In this document: positions 30,041-42,712 of the stretch, piece after piece
Numbering within the stretch: the stretch's first letter is position 1
How the letters are laid out: the number at the start of each line of letters is the position of its first letter
NCBI GenBank assembly: GCA_947650285.1
Contig: CANTFL010001442.1
Location: forward strand, 30,713 to 94,712
Direction: 5' to 3'
DNA from: Hyaloperonospora brassicae
Taxonomy: Eukaryota; Oomycota; Peronosporomycetes; Peronosporales; Peronosporaceae
Length of the DNA: 64,000 nt
The notes under the pieces: model-generated
What the model saw: the letters and a program-made list of their open reading frames with translations, nothing else
Databases searched by the model: none
Told to the model about the DNA's origin: nothing
Position numbers and translations under genes: made by a program

Positions 30041-32329
30041 ACGACACCTAGGTACAATTATTAGTCCTTCCCACGACCAAGTATTAGATCAACATGAACT
30101 AATCCTTGATGGCTTCATCGACCTCGCTGAAGCATGCAGACTTTCCTCATCGTACAACTGTGAATTGGCAGGTATTACACCGTATTACGGTGTATTGTAA
30201 TATCTTCGTATCTTCGCTGCTGGGCGCGGCTACGCCCAAGCAACATTTTTCACCATACATACAACATGGTGTGTGATTTCGCCGATACGAATCGGCTAGC
30301 CTAGACTTCCTCGCGCACATCCCATTTCAATGCAATAGCAATGGAGACATCAACTTATCTAGTGATGGTCCGCATCGTCTTCTCATTAACATATATTTTA
30401 TGGACAAAGGTATTGCGATAGTGTCAAGACTAATGGACGCTTCAACGGCCAAGGTCAATTTCCTGCTGTCTTGTCTAGTTAATATAATATAAAAATGAAC
30501 CGTGGGAAGCTTGTCGCTATTGAGTTGGCGCTCCTCACACTCGAAAATATCCAGCGCGAATTGCTACTGGCTTTCGAGCCTCCCCAAGATGGGTCACTAC
30601 TGCGTGCAGACTTCTTTTAACTTCGACAGGGAGAGTTATCGATGCGTTACTACGTGCAGACAACACTACACCCAGCTTTGTGTATCATCGCGCAGCCGAT
30701 CGACATGGCTTCACAGTTCCACCTCTTCGTCTTCGGTATGGTATCGGAATGAGATCATGACGCGTTATTGTCTTACACGTGCTGAATCGAATTCTCTTTA
30801 GGGGCATTTGCCCTCTCGCTTCATTACGATTACACGTTCGCACCATCGTACTTGCAGGTTGCGTCGAAACTTCCGCGTATTTTTGGCCCAGACCCTATGG
30901 AAATTGACGCAATCGCTACATCACGAGGTCGCGGCAAGCCGTAGCCGCGACGTTTGAAGTCATAACACGGTGAATTAATCTCGGTTCTACAAGACAGCCT
31001 CACAACGACATGTCTGCTGTATCACGTGCAGATGCTGTTTTGTCGGTGCTAACACCAAAAACGAGCGGTTTCAGTAGAATCAGGCGCCCTACTAGCAGCA
31101 GTTGAGCCCCGAGTACTCAGGCAGAAGCTCGGTCTCTAAGATACAAAGTGATACAATCTAACTTCAATGAAACTACCATGCGAAACAGTTCGAGGGTATT
31201 TATTACAAGCCTTATCATTATTGGAGTAAATTAACGACTTCAAGCAATTTTGGATCGAATGCGTCCAGCCGATTCTTTCTAGCATCATGTTTTCCCTTCT
31301 CTAGCCTACTATTACGGTTCGAGATGGTCCAGGTATCGTCATTTTCAAGCTTGCTGATAAATAACCACATCGTATCTTGCGTAAAGTAGTAATTTTGCCG
31401 TACACTTTCGAAGGTCTCAAAGCAATGATGGATTTCTGGTATACAAGACGAACAATGCGTCTGATTGTATCTTGGCGAACCAAGGTTGTCACGGTATCAG
31501 TCGACGATAAATTGGCTATCTCCGGCCTTTAAAGGGAGAAGCGAGTATGACTTGATTGCAGTGTTCACTTATTGGTTATAAGCGTCATCTATGTTGGCCT
31601 CACGCAGGGTAGTGAGCAAACTCGCCACGACTACGAGTCAGCTCATAAAATACATTGGACCTCTGTGCTTAATATGCCCACTCACATTAATAAATCCACA
31701 CGATGAGGCGGTCGAACGGAATTGCCTGTAAACTAAGACATCGGTCGAGTAGGGGATCCCGATCTTTGACGAGACGGTCGAGAACGAGCTCCTGCATATG
31801 TCTGAGGCGGTCGACGACGAGCCTTCGCTTCAAATCGACAAGAATGCGTGAACTTTGGACCGGATTGTGACCGACGAGTCAAAACAAAATTCACGGATAG
31901 AGAAGGGTATTTCGTCTTCTAGCGACAGCGACAGCGACGTGCCAGTCTCGAGCAGTGACTCGAGACGTGAGAAAAAGCGTAAACGCATAAAAAGAGCACG
32001 CCGGTTGCCGAGACGACAAAGTTCTCGTCAAAGTGCTGACGAAGATGATTCCGTGGTGATGAAATACGTATGCGCGCTTCAATATGCGTAAGGTTCAGCA
32101 TATTGCTGTCGCTACTGGTTTTATCGAGCCTTGCGTTCTTTCGTGCAGAGATCACATCTTTATCAGCTCTACCATGTAAATATTTCCATCACGATCTGAA
32201 GGCCGGCAACATTTAGCACATGTGCATCGTTTCAGCCGCCGAATTCGCTATCGAAGTACTTTTAAAGACCACATAACGTGCGCTGAGACTATTTTAGCGC
32301 GCGAAGAACGTTTCGTGACATAGTTCTAG
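30041..32329. other. Non-coding stretch upstream of decayed gypsy element E
   Basis: No gene is supported. Near 31700-32090 there are short open patches with repeated GAGGCGGTCGA-like segments and a Ser/Asp- then Lys/Arg-rich stretch (31855-32091). This could be the remains of the element's gag or linker region, but the evidence is compositional only. Confidence 0.4.
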
Positions 32330-34800
32330 GAATTCCTTCGTGCTTTGGGCAGCCTTGAATATAATTTCGCCAGCGATTTTGCTGATATCGTTCCGGAGAA
32401 AATCTCCGTTGAACTTCCAGCTAATCGTAGAGTGTGGATTATAATTTCGTGCAAGGATCAAGCCATTGCGTGACGAAGCTGTAGCCGTTACCGCGTGATC
32501 AAGTTATCGCAATTAATAAAGTATTTAAAGTCGCCATTAGGATGGCCATTTTTGCGCAAGTATCTTGCCGCATTCGTGTACAATTTTTGTGTCAAGAAGT
32601 ACACTAGAGTGTTGGCGCATTATTCATGATTATAAAAGTTTAGTACCGTCACGATCCTGGACCACACGCCGATTGCACGCAACGACTTATTAAATGGATA
32701 ACATGTCCGGCAGTGAGATTTCTAGTGCCATCAATCTGACACACGGTTTATATCAGATTATAATGAGGTACTGTCATAATCCATTCACTGCGGTCATCGC
32801 CCCAAGCGGAATGCATTGGGAGTGGCTAGTCGTTCCACACGGTTTTTAAGGACACTTCAGCTGCTTTATAACAGATTGTGACACAATCACTTCTCCCGCT
32901 ACGCGAATTCCCACCAAGTTACTTCGTCAACATTTTCACTCACAGCCGCGCAGAGCAACACGTTAGCGCCACGGAGTCTCAACTTCGGCACTTATAATAG
33001 TTGCTGTGATTTATATGCGAGGAACAAATTATGCGCGAGATTTTAGGAAGTGTGTCTCCAGTGCTCCCATGATCACAGTACTCGGTTTCTATTTGATCAA
33101 GGTATGTGTCCGTACTGATATAGCAAAAATTTACTCGATTCGTTCCTGGCCTACGCCCAAAAAATAGACTGAAATACGTCAATGGGTCGGCCTGTTTTAT
33201 TACTTACACATGTATTTAAAAAATATACGCAAAGTCAATTTAGTTATTATCAACAATGCTGAAGAAAGATGCAGCTTGGTCATCAAAGACAGAATATTAG
33301 CATGCCTTCGACTCCGTGTAAAAGTGCTTTTCTGAGGCATCAGTGATTATGCTACCTGATGCCTACAGTCTATTTCACTTTTCTGCGATGCGAGAAACGT
33401 TGTATTTGAATGTGCCCCCAATCAATTTGACTATGAGGCCCGAGAGAGCGTCGTAATTTTTCATTCACGAGAGATGAAAGCTGCTGAAAGAAATTATTCG
33501 ATGCACGACAAACACATTTTGACCATGCGTTATGCGCTGATCAAGTTCAAACTATATTTTCTCGGCGAGAAGATTTTTCGCTATATACATATTACGCATC
33601 ACTCTGTACAGCTGACGAAACTTTTCACTTGTCCCAGCGTATGGCCCGTTGGTTGTCCTACCTTGCGGGCATAATTTCGTGGTAATTAGAAAGTCCCGGC
33701 AAAATTAACATCTAAATGACGCGATTTCTCGACTTCCGATTACGATCCCCTTGTCGTGATCTCATTTATTAGCCAAGTATTACCAAATCAGAAGAAGATG
33801 AATTTTGATCGTGCTGTATTGATCCCGGTTTAGTGCAATGATATCGATACATGTGCTTTTAATTCAGAATCCGATCGCTGATTATAATGCGAATTCCTTA
33901 TTCACGAGAGTTATTAATTATCTTGGACGAAATCGTGAGCGTTCAATTGCGATGTCGGCATAACCAACAGGCAATAACATCAAGCGCTTCTCGCGGTAGA
34001 GTCAGCAGCTGATATATTTTACAGACGTCTTCGATTCACCGGGTGTCGTCATACATGCTGTTTATGACCTTCTTGCACGATTGGTGCAAAGCAAACATGA
34101 CACCCCAGCTAATGGTCACCTGGTCCGCAAAAAGATATTCGCGGCCATTTCACGCTTGTTTTTCTCGCCGCGCATGTTCAAAATGTCCAGAAATAGATAC
34201 GCTTTTGTGAACTATGTTAGCGTATAAAGTCGGGACCGTGTTCACAAGCCCATTGCAAACGCTTCCGATTTCCACGGAAGATCAACATCTAGTTAGCATT
34301 AACATAATCTTTATTGTTCTACCGGATGAGCAACAACGCACAAGCGTACCGGTTCTTGTGGATCAAATCGAGAATATGCAAAATGATGCATTTTTCTCCG
34401 GTCTCCGCGCAAGTTACGGCGAAGACGATAGAGAACATCACTATTGATCTTATTTTTGACATTAAAGCTTGCCCAAATCCAATAATTCGGAATAATGCCC
34501 GCATTTTACGTCTATGTTATATTAAAAATTGTTCCAACGATTCGACACGCGTTTTTTATGCCTACGTCAGCCCATCCAGAAACGGAAGGGCAAACGGAGC
34601 GCGTGAATCGAGTGCTTAAAGATGTCCTGTGCTGCTATTCAACATCTTTAACGTCGTAAAGTCTATTTCTTTTTCTTGTCGGATTGGGTAACAACAAAGC
34701 ATTTCATTTGTCTACATAATTGAAGCCATTTTTGTGAATAACGCCATGCATTCTCGCGTTTCGGTGCTTCTTTCTCCTTTAGCTACGTAGCATCCTTAAT
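32330..34800 (+). pseudogene. Element E: heavily decayed gypsy pol (third family)
   Basis: Scattered across all three frames are recognisable gypsy blocks in the right order: an FADIVPE-ELPA segment near 32380; the MSGS...DL-DG-YQI and GMHWEWLVVP blocks at 32700-32850; an RNase H patch AAERNYSMHDKHILTMRYALIKF near 33480 (with stops around it); the integrase core start near 34280-34380; and HPETEGQTERVNRVLKDVL near 34575-34630, where the catalytic glutamate is replaced by Asp. The density of stops shows it is very old. It is more divergent from A-D than they are from one another. Confidence 0.75.
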
Positions 34801-35296
34801 GTAATATTTTTCGAAAATAATTTGCCAATGGATTGTGCCATCAATGGATGATTAATTACGTTGAATTTATGGTTGCTGCCGAAGCAACTCATGCTGTTAA
34901 TTTCGTTGCCAACGATAAATCGAGTCCCAACGCGATGCAACCCTTCGTGTCTTCCGTCACTACTTTCGCTCGTTAAGAGTTCACATCACCCGTACGTTTG
35001 GCTGCTATGACCATATATTTATCTTTACGATAAGGCATCATGCGTTTTGTACCTGATGCCTCTCCCAAAAGCACGAACAAAATTAGACCGCTGAAAAGAG
35101 AGAGCAAAAGTAACGTCGACATAGATAAAGTGAACAGATTATGTTTATCAATAAGTGGATTACCAGGCACATCCGTGATGAACTTATTCATTTATTAGTT
35201 AGCGCGATGATCTATTGGTCTTTATTCGGTTGTAAAGGTACATGAAGAGGTCTACACGATAGACATCCCTACCAATATCAGTTTCCATTCGACGTT

Positions 35297-35735
35297 CTAT
35301 GTCAATTGCCTTAGATCATACTTGCCGACGGACCTCCCTCTGAACCTTCCCGCTCTTCTATGTCGGCCCAAAGGCTGACACCCCCTGTCGACGAATTTGT
35401 CGACGACTAAAATCAAGATTTGTACTAGCGCTTGTCGATTCGCTCTGATGTGGCTTTCCAAATGCAGCAGTCTAGAGTTGGCGAAGCCGCTTAACCAAAA
35501 TCTGCTGCCCCGTTTGAGATACTCGGCAGCCTCCGTCGCAGCAGCTGCACGATCGCATGCACTCTTTGCCATCTCTCGTGCACCAACCAGGGCTTTCTTC
35601 GCAGCATCAGCATCATCATAAAAGAAATCGCAGTTTGTAGCTCTACGATACCGGCGCCCAGCGCAAGACGCTTTTCTTTGTGATGCTCATCCTCCCTTGG
35701 TGGTTGATTCGGGTACGCGACGCTAGATTGTGGAC
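35297..35735 (-). pseudogene. Possible antisense-ORF remnant of element E
   Basis: About 145 codons on the strand opposite to E pol, just beyond its integrase. It encodes a hydrophilic, helical, Ala/Lys/Glu-rich segment (REDEHHKEKRLALG, then AKKALVGAREMAKSACDRAA and AATEAAEYLKRGS). Position, orientation and coiled-coil character match the antisense ORFs of A-D, but sequence identity is not evident. It may be a coincidence. Confidence 0.35.
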
Positions 35736-35740
35736 CTTAT

Positions 35741-38147
35741 CGTCCATCATGAAGACCCACGGGCCGTGCGCCTAGTATATACTCGGCGCCATTGAGCATT
35801 TAACCGAGACACACTATAAGGTCTTCTAAATACTATTAACCAATGGACGACACGTGGGAAGCTTGACGTATACTGACTTGCGATTTTCCTAACTCTGTCG
35901 AAGTGAAATTATTACAGTAAGATAAAGTCTACCGCGACGGGTCCGTCGGTTCCATTCATGATCTCGCGAGCTGGCGATCGACGACGATCTCTTAAGAGAC
36001 TCCGAGATCCTCTATAGAGATTCGGGTTCATTTAGATACGATGACGGTCGGGACCGAAAGCGTGAGCGACCACGACGGTACAACGTTAATCGTTCAGAGA
36101 TGCGTGAACGTCCTTGTCGTTCGACGGTGCGCTCTGTCATATAACGCGCAGATACTTAGAGCTCTGAGAAGCATTTTATATAGCTGTCGGTCCATGGTCG
36201 GATGTGCTGGAAATTATTCGTGCACACAACAAGTCGTTTTGGAGAAGCGCAAAAGAATAATGATGGAAGCTGTGGATCGCGCCCACCGCATTAATTGCGA
36301 AATTGATTTAATTGGTAGAGTGCGCTCGGAGATAGGCCCGTTGGCCCAAATGATGGGATCACACGGCTGAATGACAGAAAACGACTGTGAAAGTTATGTG
36401 GATTAATCTAACTAACGGTCAAAAAGGAGTATAGTCAAGGATCGATGACTGACCGATCACGATCCGCGATCAAGGGCTTGAACCACCAAGTTACAAAGAC
36501 CGGATCGCTCCAGGGGTGAACATCAACTGAAATACTGAATCGCTAACGACAATGGAAAATAAAGTGAATATGGAAACAAGCTGAAAGAGTGGATCGTCAA
36601 GATCATCAAACATGCGAGGTCTAAAAAAAGGCGATCCGACGGTGGTGCCGGATCAGAGATTCGTGAGATTGATAACGATCCACCCTGGGTGTGTAAAGCT
36701 TGCTTGTGCGGACACATATTATTGTGGACACATAATCGGTGTGGATCTCATACTTCGATCCACTACCCAAACGATCCACCCCGAGCGGTCCACCATCTAG
36801 CGATCCACTGTGGAGCGATCCACTATAAAGGGGTTTATTACCTAGTGATCCGCTACGGAGCATCTGCTGTGGACCACATGATGCACGAGGTAAATTACAT
36901 CGACAGGCACTACGCAACAGTGATCTAGCGAACAGATAGGTATAGTCATAAGTTTTGGATTAGGCTGGTTGACATTACACAGATCTGAATTTGCATCGAA
37001 AGACACGCGTCGGCTTCTCCCTGGCAAGATATTTAGCCTCACGTTGAATAGAGGGTCACCCGCGTCTTTACAAACTTCGCTTTTAAAGTATTCAGCCAGG
37101 CGGAACATCAGTTATCACCCCTCACCCCAACTGCGATCGAACGCAGGGAACCTGACGGTTCAGATCAAAGATCGCGAGACGGCATAAGTAGTCAGAAGGC
37201 TCGCGGATCAAGCATCACCTTTGAATACGGGTGTCTCTAAGAGAGACCAAGGGTACTTGCGATCGGGTGAAGGATCTCCGCTCGATCCACCCCACGTTTG
37301 ACCGAGTGAAGAATTTCAACCCGATCAACCCCAATCCCCGAAACGGTCAACTTTAGCTTCAACTTAAGTCGACCAAGAAGAGCGCAACCCGCCCCATCGA
37401 CTGGTACTCAAGGTGAGCAAAAAGACACAGTGCAAGGCATCGGGGTGCCCTCTCCGTTAGTCGGTCGTCCGGGCGCCAGTAGAGAATCGAGAACACAAGC
37501 AATTCGTGATCACCACCCCACCACATCGAGCCACTCCTTCTATTTTGGGCATGGTATCACCATGTGAAACGATGGGCACCCCTTACGGATATGACGTAGC
37601 ACATGTGGAACTCGTCACGAGTCAGGCGACATATGCCCCAGCGTAAACCGTAATATAGTGCACACCATTAGTGTTCTTGCAACGTTATATTTAGAATATC
37701 AAGGACGTTTATTCACGTCGACTCGTGTCCCATTTTTCCGATGAAGGCGCACCAAGATCGTTGCAGCACGTCGTCAGTATATGCATGGTTTGTCGCTTTG
37801 CCTAACACGGTGCGGTATTGTGTGAAGAGGTTCTTCAGCTTTTTTAGACTGTACAATCCTCACAGTTTAAAATGTCGTCCTTGACACGCGGTATATCCTC
37901 TCTTCTTATCGCGCCGGAAGTCCCAACTGTTATTTGGGATCTCCGTAAGTGAATGGACAGGGTTTACGCTGCTTCTTTGTGAGTAACTGAGCAAATTCGA
38001 CGACCAGAAGCCATTCAGGTAGTTCTCATGAACCTTCATATAAAAAAACAGGTTTCGTATGGCGCTAACGTGTCTTCAAATGCAACCTTATGAGGTGGGC
38101 GATGTACTATGGAAAACCGAATATTTAACGTGATATGAAGTATTACT
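35741..38147. other. GATC-rich non-coding stretch
   Basis: No gene is supported. Between about 36400 and 37400 the sequence is unusually rich in GATC-containing words and includes the minisatellite described separately. ORFs in this region (for example at 36041-36370) lack protein-like features. Confidence 0.4.
36756..36856 (+). repeat. Degenerate 15-bp minisatellite
   Basis: CGATCCAC-like words begin at 36756, 36772, 36786, 36801, 36816 and 36846, so they recur every 14-16 bp with one missing beat at 36831. An outlying word is at 36676. The flanking bases are variable. Read on the minus strand it gives a Ser-Gly-Ser-Leu type repeat, but no long ORF uses it. Confidence 0.7.
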
Positions 38148-38525
38148 TAGAATATAATTTTAACAATATCATTAAGTATAGTGATACGGTTGGGAGAACT
38201 GAAGAATCTACTCATTGCATGATATTGTGATTACATGAACCCACCAATCGCTGCTAGACATGCGCAATGGGTGGTGAGTAGACGTCATCGTACGCTTAGT
38301 TATAATCGTATAATTAAGTCAGGACAAGTAGAGAAACAAGAGTTATAGGACTTAGTTGTATTAGATAACAGTTTCCCTTTTCCTACAACTGGAGACTTGC
38401 CTGAATTGTTCATCCTTCCTTTGCGTAGTGCTTACACTTAGCAGGGCACTAACTTCACTGCTGTTGTCAGTGAAAGTTGACTCCGTCCTGGCAGTCCAGT
38501 ACGTAGCTTTCGATGCCCCATTACA
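38148..38525 (+). repeat. LTR1 of the C tandem (5' truncated)
   Basis: It matches LTR2 (45557-45998) from about AATATAATTTTAACAATATC to the terminal CCCCATTACA. The first ~60 bp of the LTR are absent or unrecognisable. It is followed two bases later by TGGTAGCGCTTTG, the primer-binding site (38528-38540). Confidence 0.85.
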
Positions 38526-38527
38526 CC

Positions 38528-38540
38528 TGGTAGCGCTTTG
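38528..38540 (+). promoter_or_regulatory. Primer-binding site of element C
   Basis: TGGTAGCGCTTTG. The first nine bases are identical to the Ty1 initiator tRNA-Met primer-binding site. The same sequence occurs at 46001-46013 after LTR2. Confidence 0.7.
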
Positions 38541-38581
38541 TAGTTCTTCCAAGGACCACAATCGCATCGCCCGACCTGAAT

Positions 38582-39690
38582 ATGTTGGACGATGATAAAG
38601 GCGACAGCTTTCACGGAAACCGTATAAGCTGCTCCTATTTGAGCGATGTTGAACGGCGTGTGATCAAACGAATGAGCTCGACCGTTGGCGATGAAGCTAT
38701 CTGGTTTATTCTATCCACAAGTGATAGGGACCAGCAGCATACCGTCATTAGCAAATCTTGCAAAGAAAAATTGATGAGTCGCGATCGCAGGTGACCTTGT
38801 TGCAAAACAAGATCACCAGTGGACTGAAACTTTGAGACAGCAGCAGTATCAGTCCGCAGAGTCGACACGTGAGCGTTGACGGGAATATCTCAAGCTAGAT
38901 ATCTCCAAGTATCAAGGAGTCGAGGAATACTTCCTGTTAAGATGGTTCGTCGAGGTAGACGGTGCCATCAAGGCTCGTCGTATCGACGATGAGCGAATTC
39001 AAGTCGCATTTGCTCAGTATTACTTGGCAAGGCACGCCAGGAATTGTGTCCTGGACCTCAAGTTGCACGACCCATATGTGTTTTTGGGTCGTTAAACATG
39101 TTCAGTACCCTGATCAGCGAAACTTTTGAGCCGCCCGGGGTAGAGTTCCGGACTCTATCAGAGCTCCTGCAACTCAAACAAGGTAAACGTAAGGTTCACG
39201 CTTACGCTCAACATGTGCTTTACCTTTCAAGTTGCATGGCAGCAAACCCTGTGGAAGAATTTGTGTTGATCATAATATTCATTTAAGGACTTGCGGATGG
39301 TCCCGTCAATGACCATTTGATCCGCGAAGAGCTTAAGACGATCTCGGAAGCAATCTACGCTGGGGAGTAGGAATAATTTAGTGTGAGACAGGCTCACACT
39401 ACACTGACCCCTTCTCGTACAAAGAAACGACCATCGGTCGGAGGTCCAGAGCCAGTGGAACTCTGTTATGTCGAGGGCGAGAAACCTTGCCCTGCGAACG
39501 ACAAGCGATTGCTGAGATGACATCGCTGTCACAAGCTGGGAAACTAAGCATATGAATGCATTGTCCCCCGCTCAGTACCTCGCGGTTCTGAGCGTAGCAA
39601 ACGTTCACCATTCAGGATAACTGGAGGAAGAGGGTACGAAGCTGTTGCAAATCCAAAACAGCGAAGCGGACGACCATAAATTCGACGAAG
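38582..39690 (+). pseudogene. gag of element C
   Basis: Gag1 starts MLDDDKGD and is truncated by a stop after 70 codons. Gag2 can be followed in pieces (KQGKRKVHAYAQHV near 39180). The zinc-knuckle region near 39510-39560 is destroyed by a stop and lost cysteines. The copy at 46055-47160 carries the same defects. Confidence 0.82.
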
Positions 39691-39789
39691 TCAGTAGGGG
39701 CGGAGCGGCCTACTGATCCAGCAACATCAAGAGAATTTGCAAGTCCCTTTACGAAGGTTGCTCCCGAAACGCAGGCTCAGTGTGTCTCT

Positions 39790-40961
39790 GCACCTGGTGA
39801 TGAGGGACACCTCATCAACTTGACATTGTAAGTGGCAAAGAACTTGTCACTTCGCGCCCTTGTTGACTGTAGGGCGTCGAACAACTTTGTTCGTAGTCAT
39901 TCACTAGAGGCTGGAAGAATTATCTTTGTCGAGCGGTAGATCCTTCCGACGAGGATGTCGGTACGACTAGCCACTGGCACATCGATCACTATGATTAAAA
40001 GTGCTGTCGGAATTAGCTACAAGTTAGAATGCGAAAAGTACGATGATGATTTCATCGTACTGAATTTGAATGACAGTTTCGACGTCATCCAACGACTGCC
40101 TTGGCTCAGAAGGTACGTGCTAAGGGTGAGCTGGCAGCATCAATCTGTCGGAATTTTTGCCACTTGTTCATCAGATGGTCATCGGATGAACGTCATGGAT
40201 CGCCCACAAGCGTGTGGGTGTACTGCGAGTGAGTGCGATTGCCTTACTTGTGGTACGGTCGTTAGCACGACTGTACAAGACCGCAGTGAAGATGATCACT
40301 ACACTATTTAGGAAGCTCCCAGCGACTGAGCAAATGCACAGGTGGCGCCGAAAGTTCACCACTTGAAGACGAGTGAAATGGGACAGGGACGCATGCCGGG
40401 AAGGCAGCCCCCGAGAAAGAAGAAATTGGTTGCCAGTGATCGGCATCACGGAGGTCATAAATCGACTAGTAAGTCGACCGTAGACGATCGTTACCTGACT
40501 GGATTTGCGCAGGCGCTGTCAGAAGAAGTGGAGGAAAATGGTCCTCACGTACTTGAGTAACGTTCCTCAAGTGGTTTGGGTCCCCAGCATCCTGCAAATG
40601 TGATTTCCCAGGAATTAACCGAGATATTTATGTCTTGGTCGATGACGGATCAGGCGTAGGCGCTTATACGCTTGACCCGATAGTGCCTCCAAAGTAGACT
40701 TCGGAGATAACTCAATTGCCAACACTGGAACCAAATGGTTATTGAGTGATCTGCGTAGTGTCAAAGTCAGGCATGTCGATGTACTCGTCGCGGAGAGCGA
40801 GTACGCCACCATTATTCGGTCGGAAATAGTTTTTACTGAGAACGAACGAGTTCTCAACAGTTCATCGATGGACTAAAGTGTCATCGATGAGAAGACAGTC
40901 GGACTAAGAGAAGTGCATCTCAATCCTGGGCTTTGCTCCGGGCAAATTCTTTGTACAAGGA
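39790..40961 (+). pseudogene. Protease and linker of element C
   Basis: The active site reads DCRAS instead of DCGAS (Gly to Arg), which should abolish activity. The flap and an IQRLPW segment remain (39955-40150). The Trp codon that is a stop in A and B is intact here (VSWQHQS). The linker to RT (40150-40960) is conserved in patches and broken by stops. Confidence 0.78.
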
Positions 40962-42712
40962 TTGATCGACTTCAAGGATGTATTCTATGAATTTGTGCCT
41001 TTCAAGTCACCCAAAGAAAAAGGCACTCGTCATGAGATTGAGCCAAAACCGGACTCGAAGTATTGTGTCATGAAGCAGTGGCCACTGCCTCGTGAACAAG
41101 TACTAGCGACTAATAAGTTATTTACAAATTGCTTGGCCGCGGGCCATGTCAGGGAATCAACTTTCCATTACAGCTTTTCGACCTTCTGTGTGAGAAAGGA
41201 CACAGCAGGATGGCGTATTGTGCACGCATTCAACAACTTGAATGATGCAACGCTACCTGCTCAGACGCCGATACCGAGGAAAGACGTAATCATTGACGGT
41301 ATATCAAAGAGTACCATTTTTTCGTCCATGGATCTGATGGTTGGCTTTTATCAGATCCTCATGCGTGAACGGGACATCCCGTTCATAGTAGCACGCACCC
41401 CCAGTGGTATGTTTTGGAAGTGGATAATGATGCCACAGGGGCTGAGTGACGCCCCTGCAACTTTCAACAGATGTGTAACAAATCTGTTAAGACCGGTGCG
41501 GGATTTAGCACCGAGTTACTTTGACGATTTGATCGTCCATAGTCGGGCTGTGGATGGAAAGACGGGCTTGGAAGTTCACAGAACATACGCTCGTCAGGTC
41601 CTTCAACTTATGCACAAGAATAAGATGTACGCCAACCTCAAGAAGTGCATATTCGCGGCTAGCGAAATTCCACTTCTTGGGTGCATCGTGAGCAAGAATG
41701 GCATACGCCCTGATCCCAAGAAGATCAAGGCGACCACCGACTGGTCTATGCCAGTCGACGTCGAGGGACTTCGTTAATGCCTTGGTCTAGCGGCTTACTT
41801 GCACAAGTAATCGCGTAACTACGCCGATATAACTGTGCATCCTATTTGTTTACCAAAAAAATGTGAAGTGGTCATGGAACGCTGACTGTCAGCGTTCCTT
41901 TGAAGGTATCAAGCAGAGCTTGATGCAATCGCCCATCTTGGAGACTGCCGACCAGGACATACCATTTCATGTGGTCTGTGGCGCCAGCAATTTTGCGATC
42001 GGCTGTGCGTTGATGCAGTATGACACAAACGGTGTGGAGCGCGTCGTCTGTTATCAGCCGCGTCAGCTGCAAACAACTTAATGCAATTATCCAGTGCATG
42101 ACAAGAAACTCCTTGCCGTGGAATATGCACTGGCTAATTTCCGCGTCTATCTCCTGGGAGGTAGAACTTTCATCGTCTATACGGATCATGCGTCGATAAG
42201 CAAGGCCGTAAACAGTCCACATCGCTCGCAAAGAATGGCGAGGTGGCTGTCTTTCTTCTCGAAATACAACTTATCCGTGGAATATAAACTAGGACACCTG
42301 AACGTCGTCGCTGATGCGCTTTCGCGTCAGCCTGATTTCGAGCCGACTGTGCAGTTTAACAGTGAGGTCTTACCCACTGTTGCGGATTTGCCAGTCAGTG
42401 TGCCGTCGTCGCCGTTACTCAATGACGTGCGGTAGGACTACGCAGGAGACACGACTCTCCTCAATTTGATGGATCATCTTGTAAATCCATTCCGAAAATC
42501 CTTCTCGAATTTTCCGGCTCCATACCGTTCCTCTTTGGATCAATTTACGACTCGCAATGGGTTGATGTACTGCACAGCAGTTGCTGACGACAATCCACGT
42601 GTCGTCATACCCGATCATGATGATGTGTGTTTGCGCATCATGTTCGAATATCACAATGCACCAACATATGGGCATCGTTGCCGTGACAATACTTACGGTT
42701 AGTCGTGACTTT
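40962..42712 (+). pseudogene. RT-RNase H of element C
   Basis: RT is recognisable over 271 open codons (40962-41777: KQWPLPREQV, GFYQILMRERDIPF, then SYFDDLIVHSR with the Y-x-D-D box). It is then broken into pieces carrying RNase H (FHVVCGASNFAIG, where the catalytic Asp is replaced by Gly; HDKKLLAVEYALANF; VYTDHAS; NVVADALSR). Two stops and a frameshift separate the pieces. Confidence 0.85.

Noticed and set aside
36041..36370. 109-codon plus-strand ORF
   Set aside because: No protein family resemblance and no promoter; flanked by non-coding repeats.
37550..37575. TGGTATCA resembling a plant-type initiator tRNA primer-binding site
   Set aside because: Only eight bases match, and no LTR end or gag follows.
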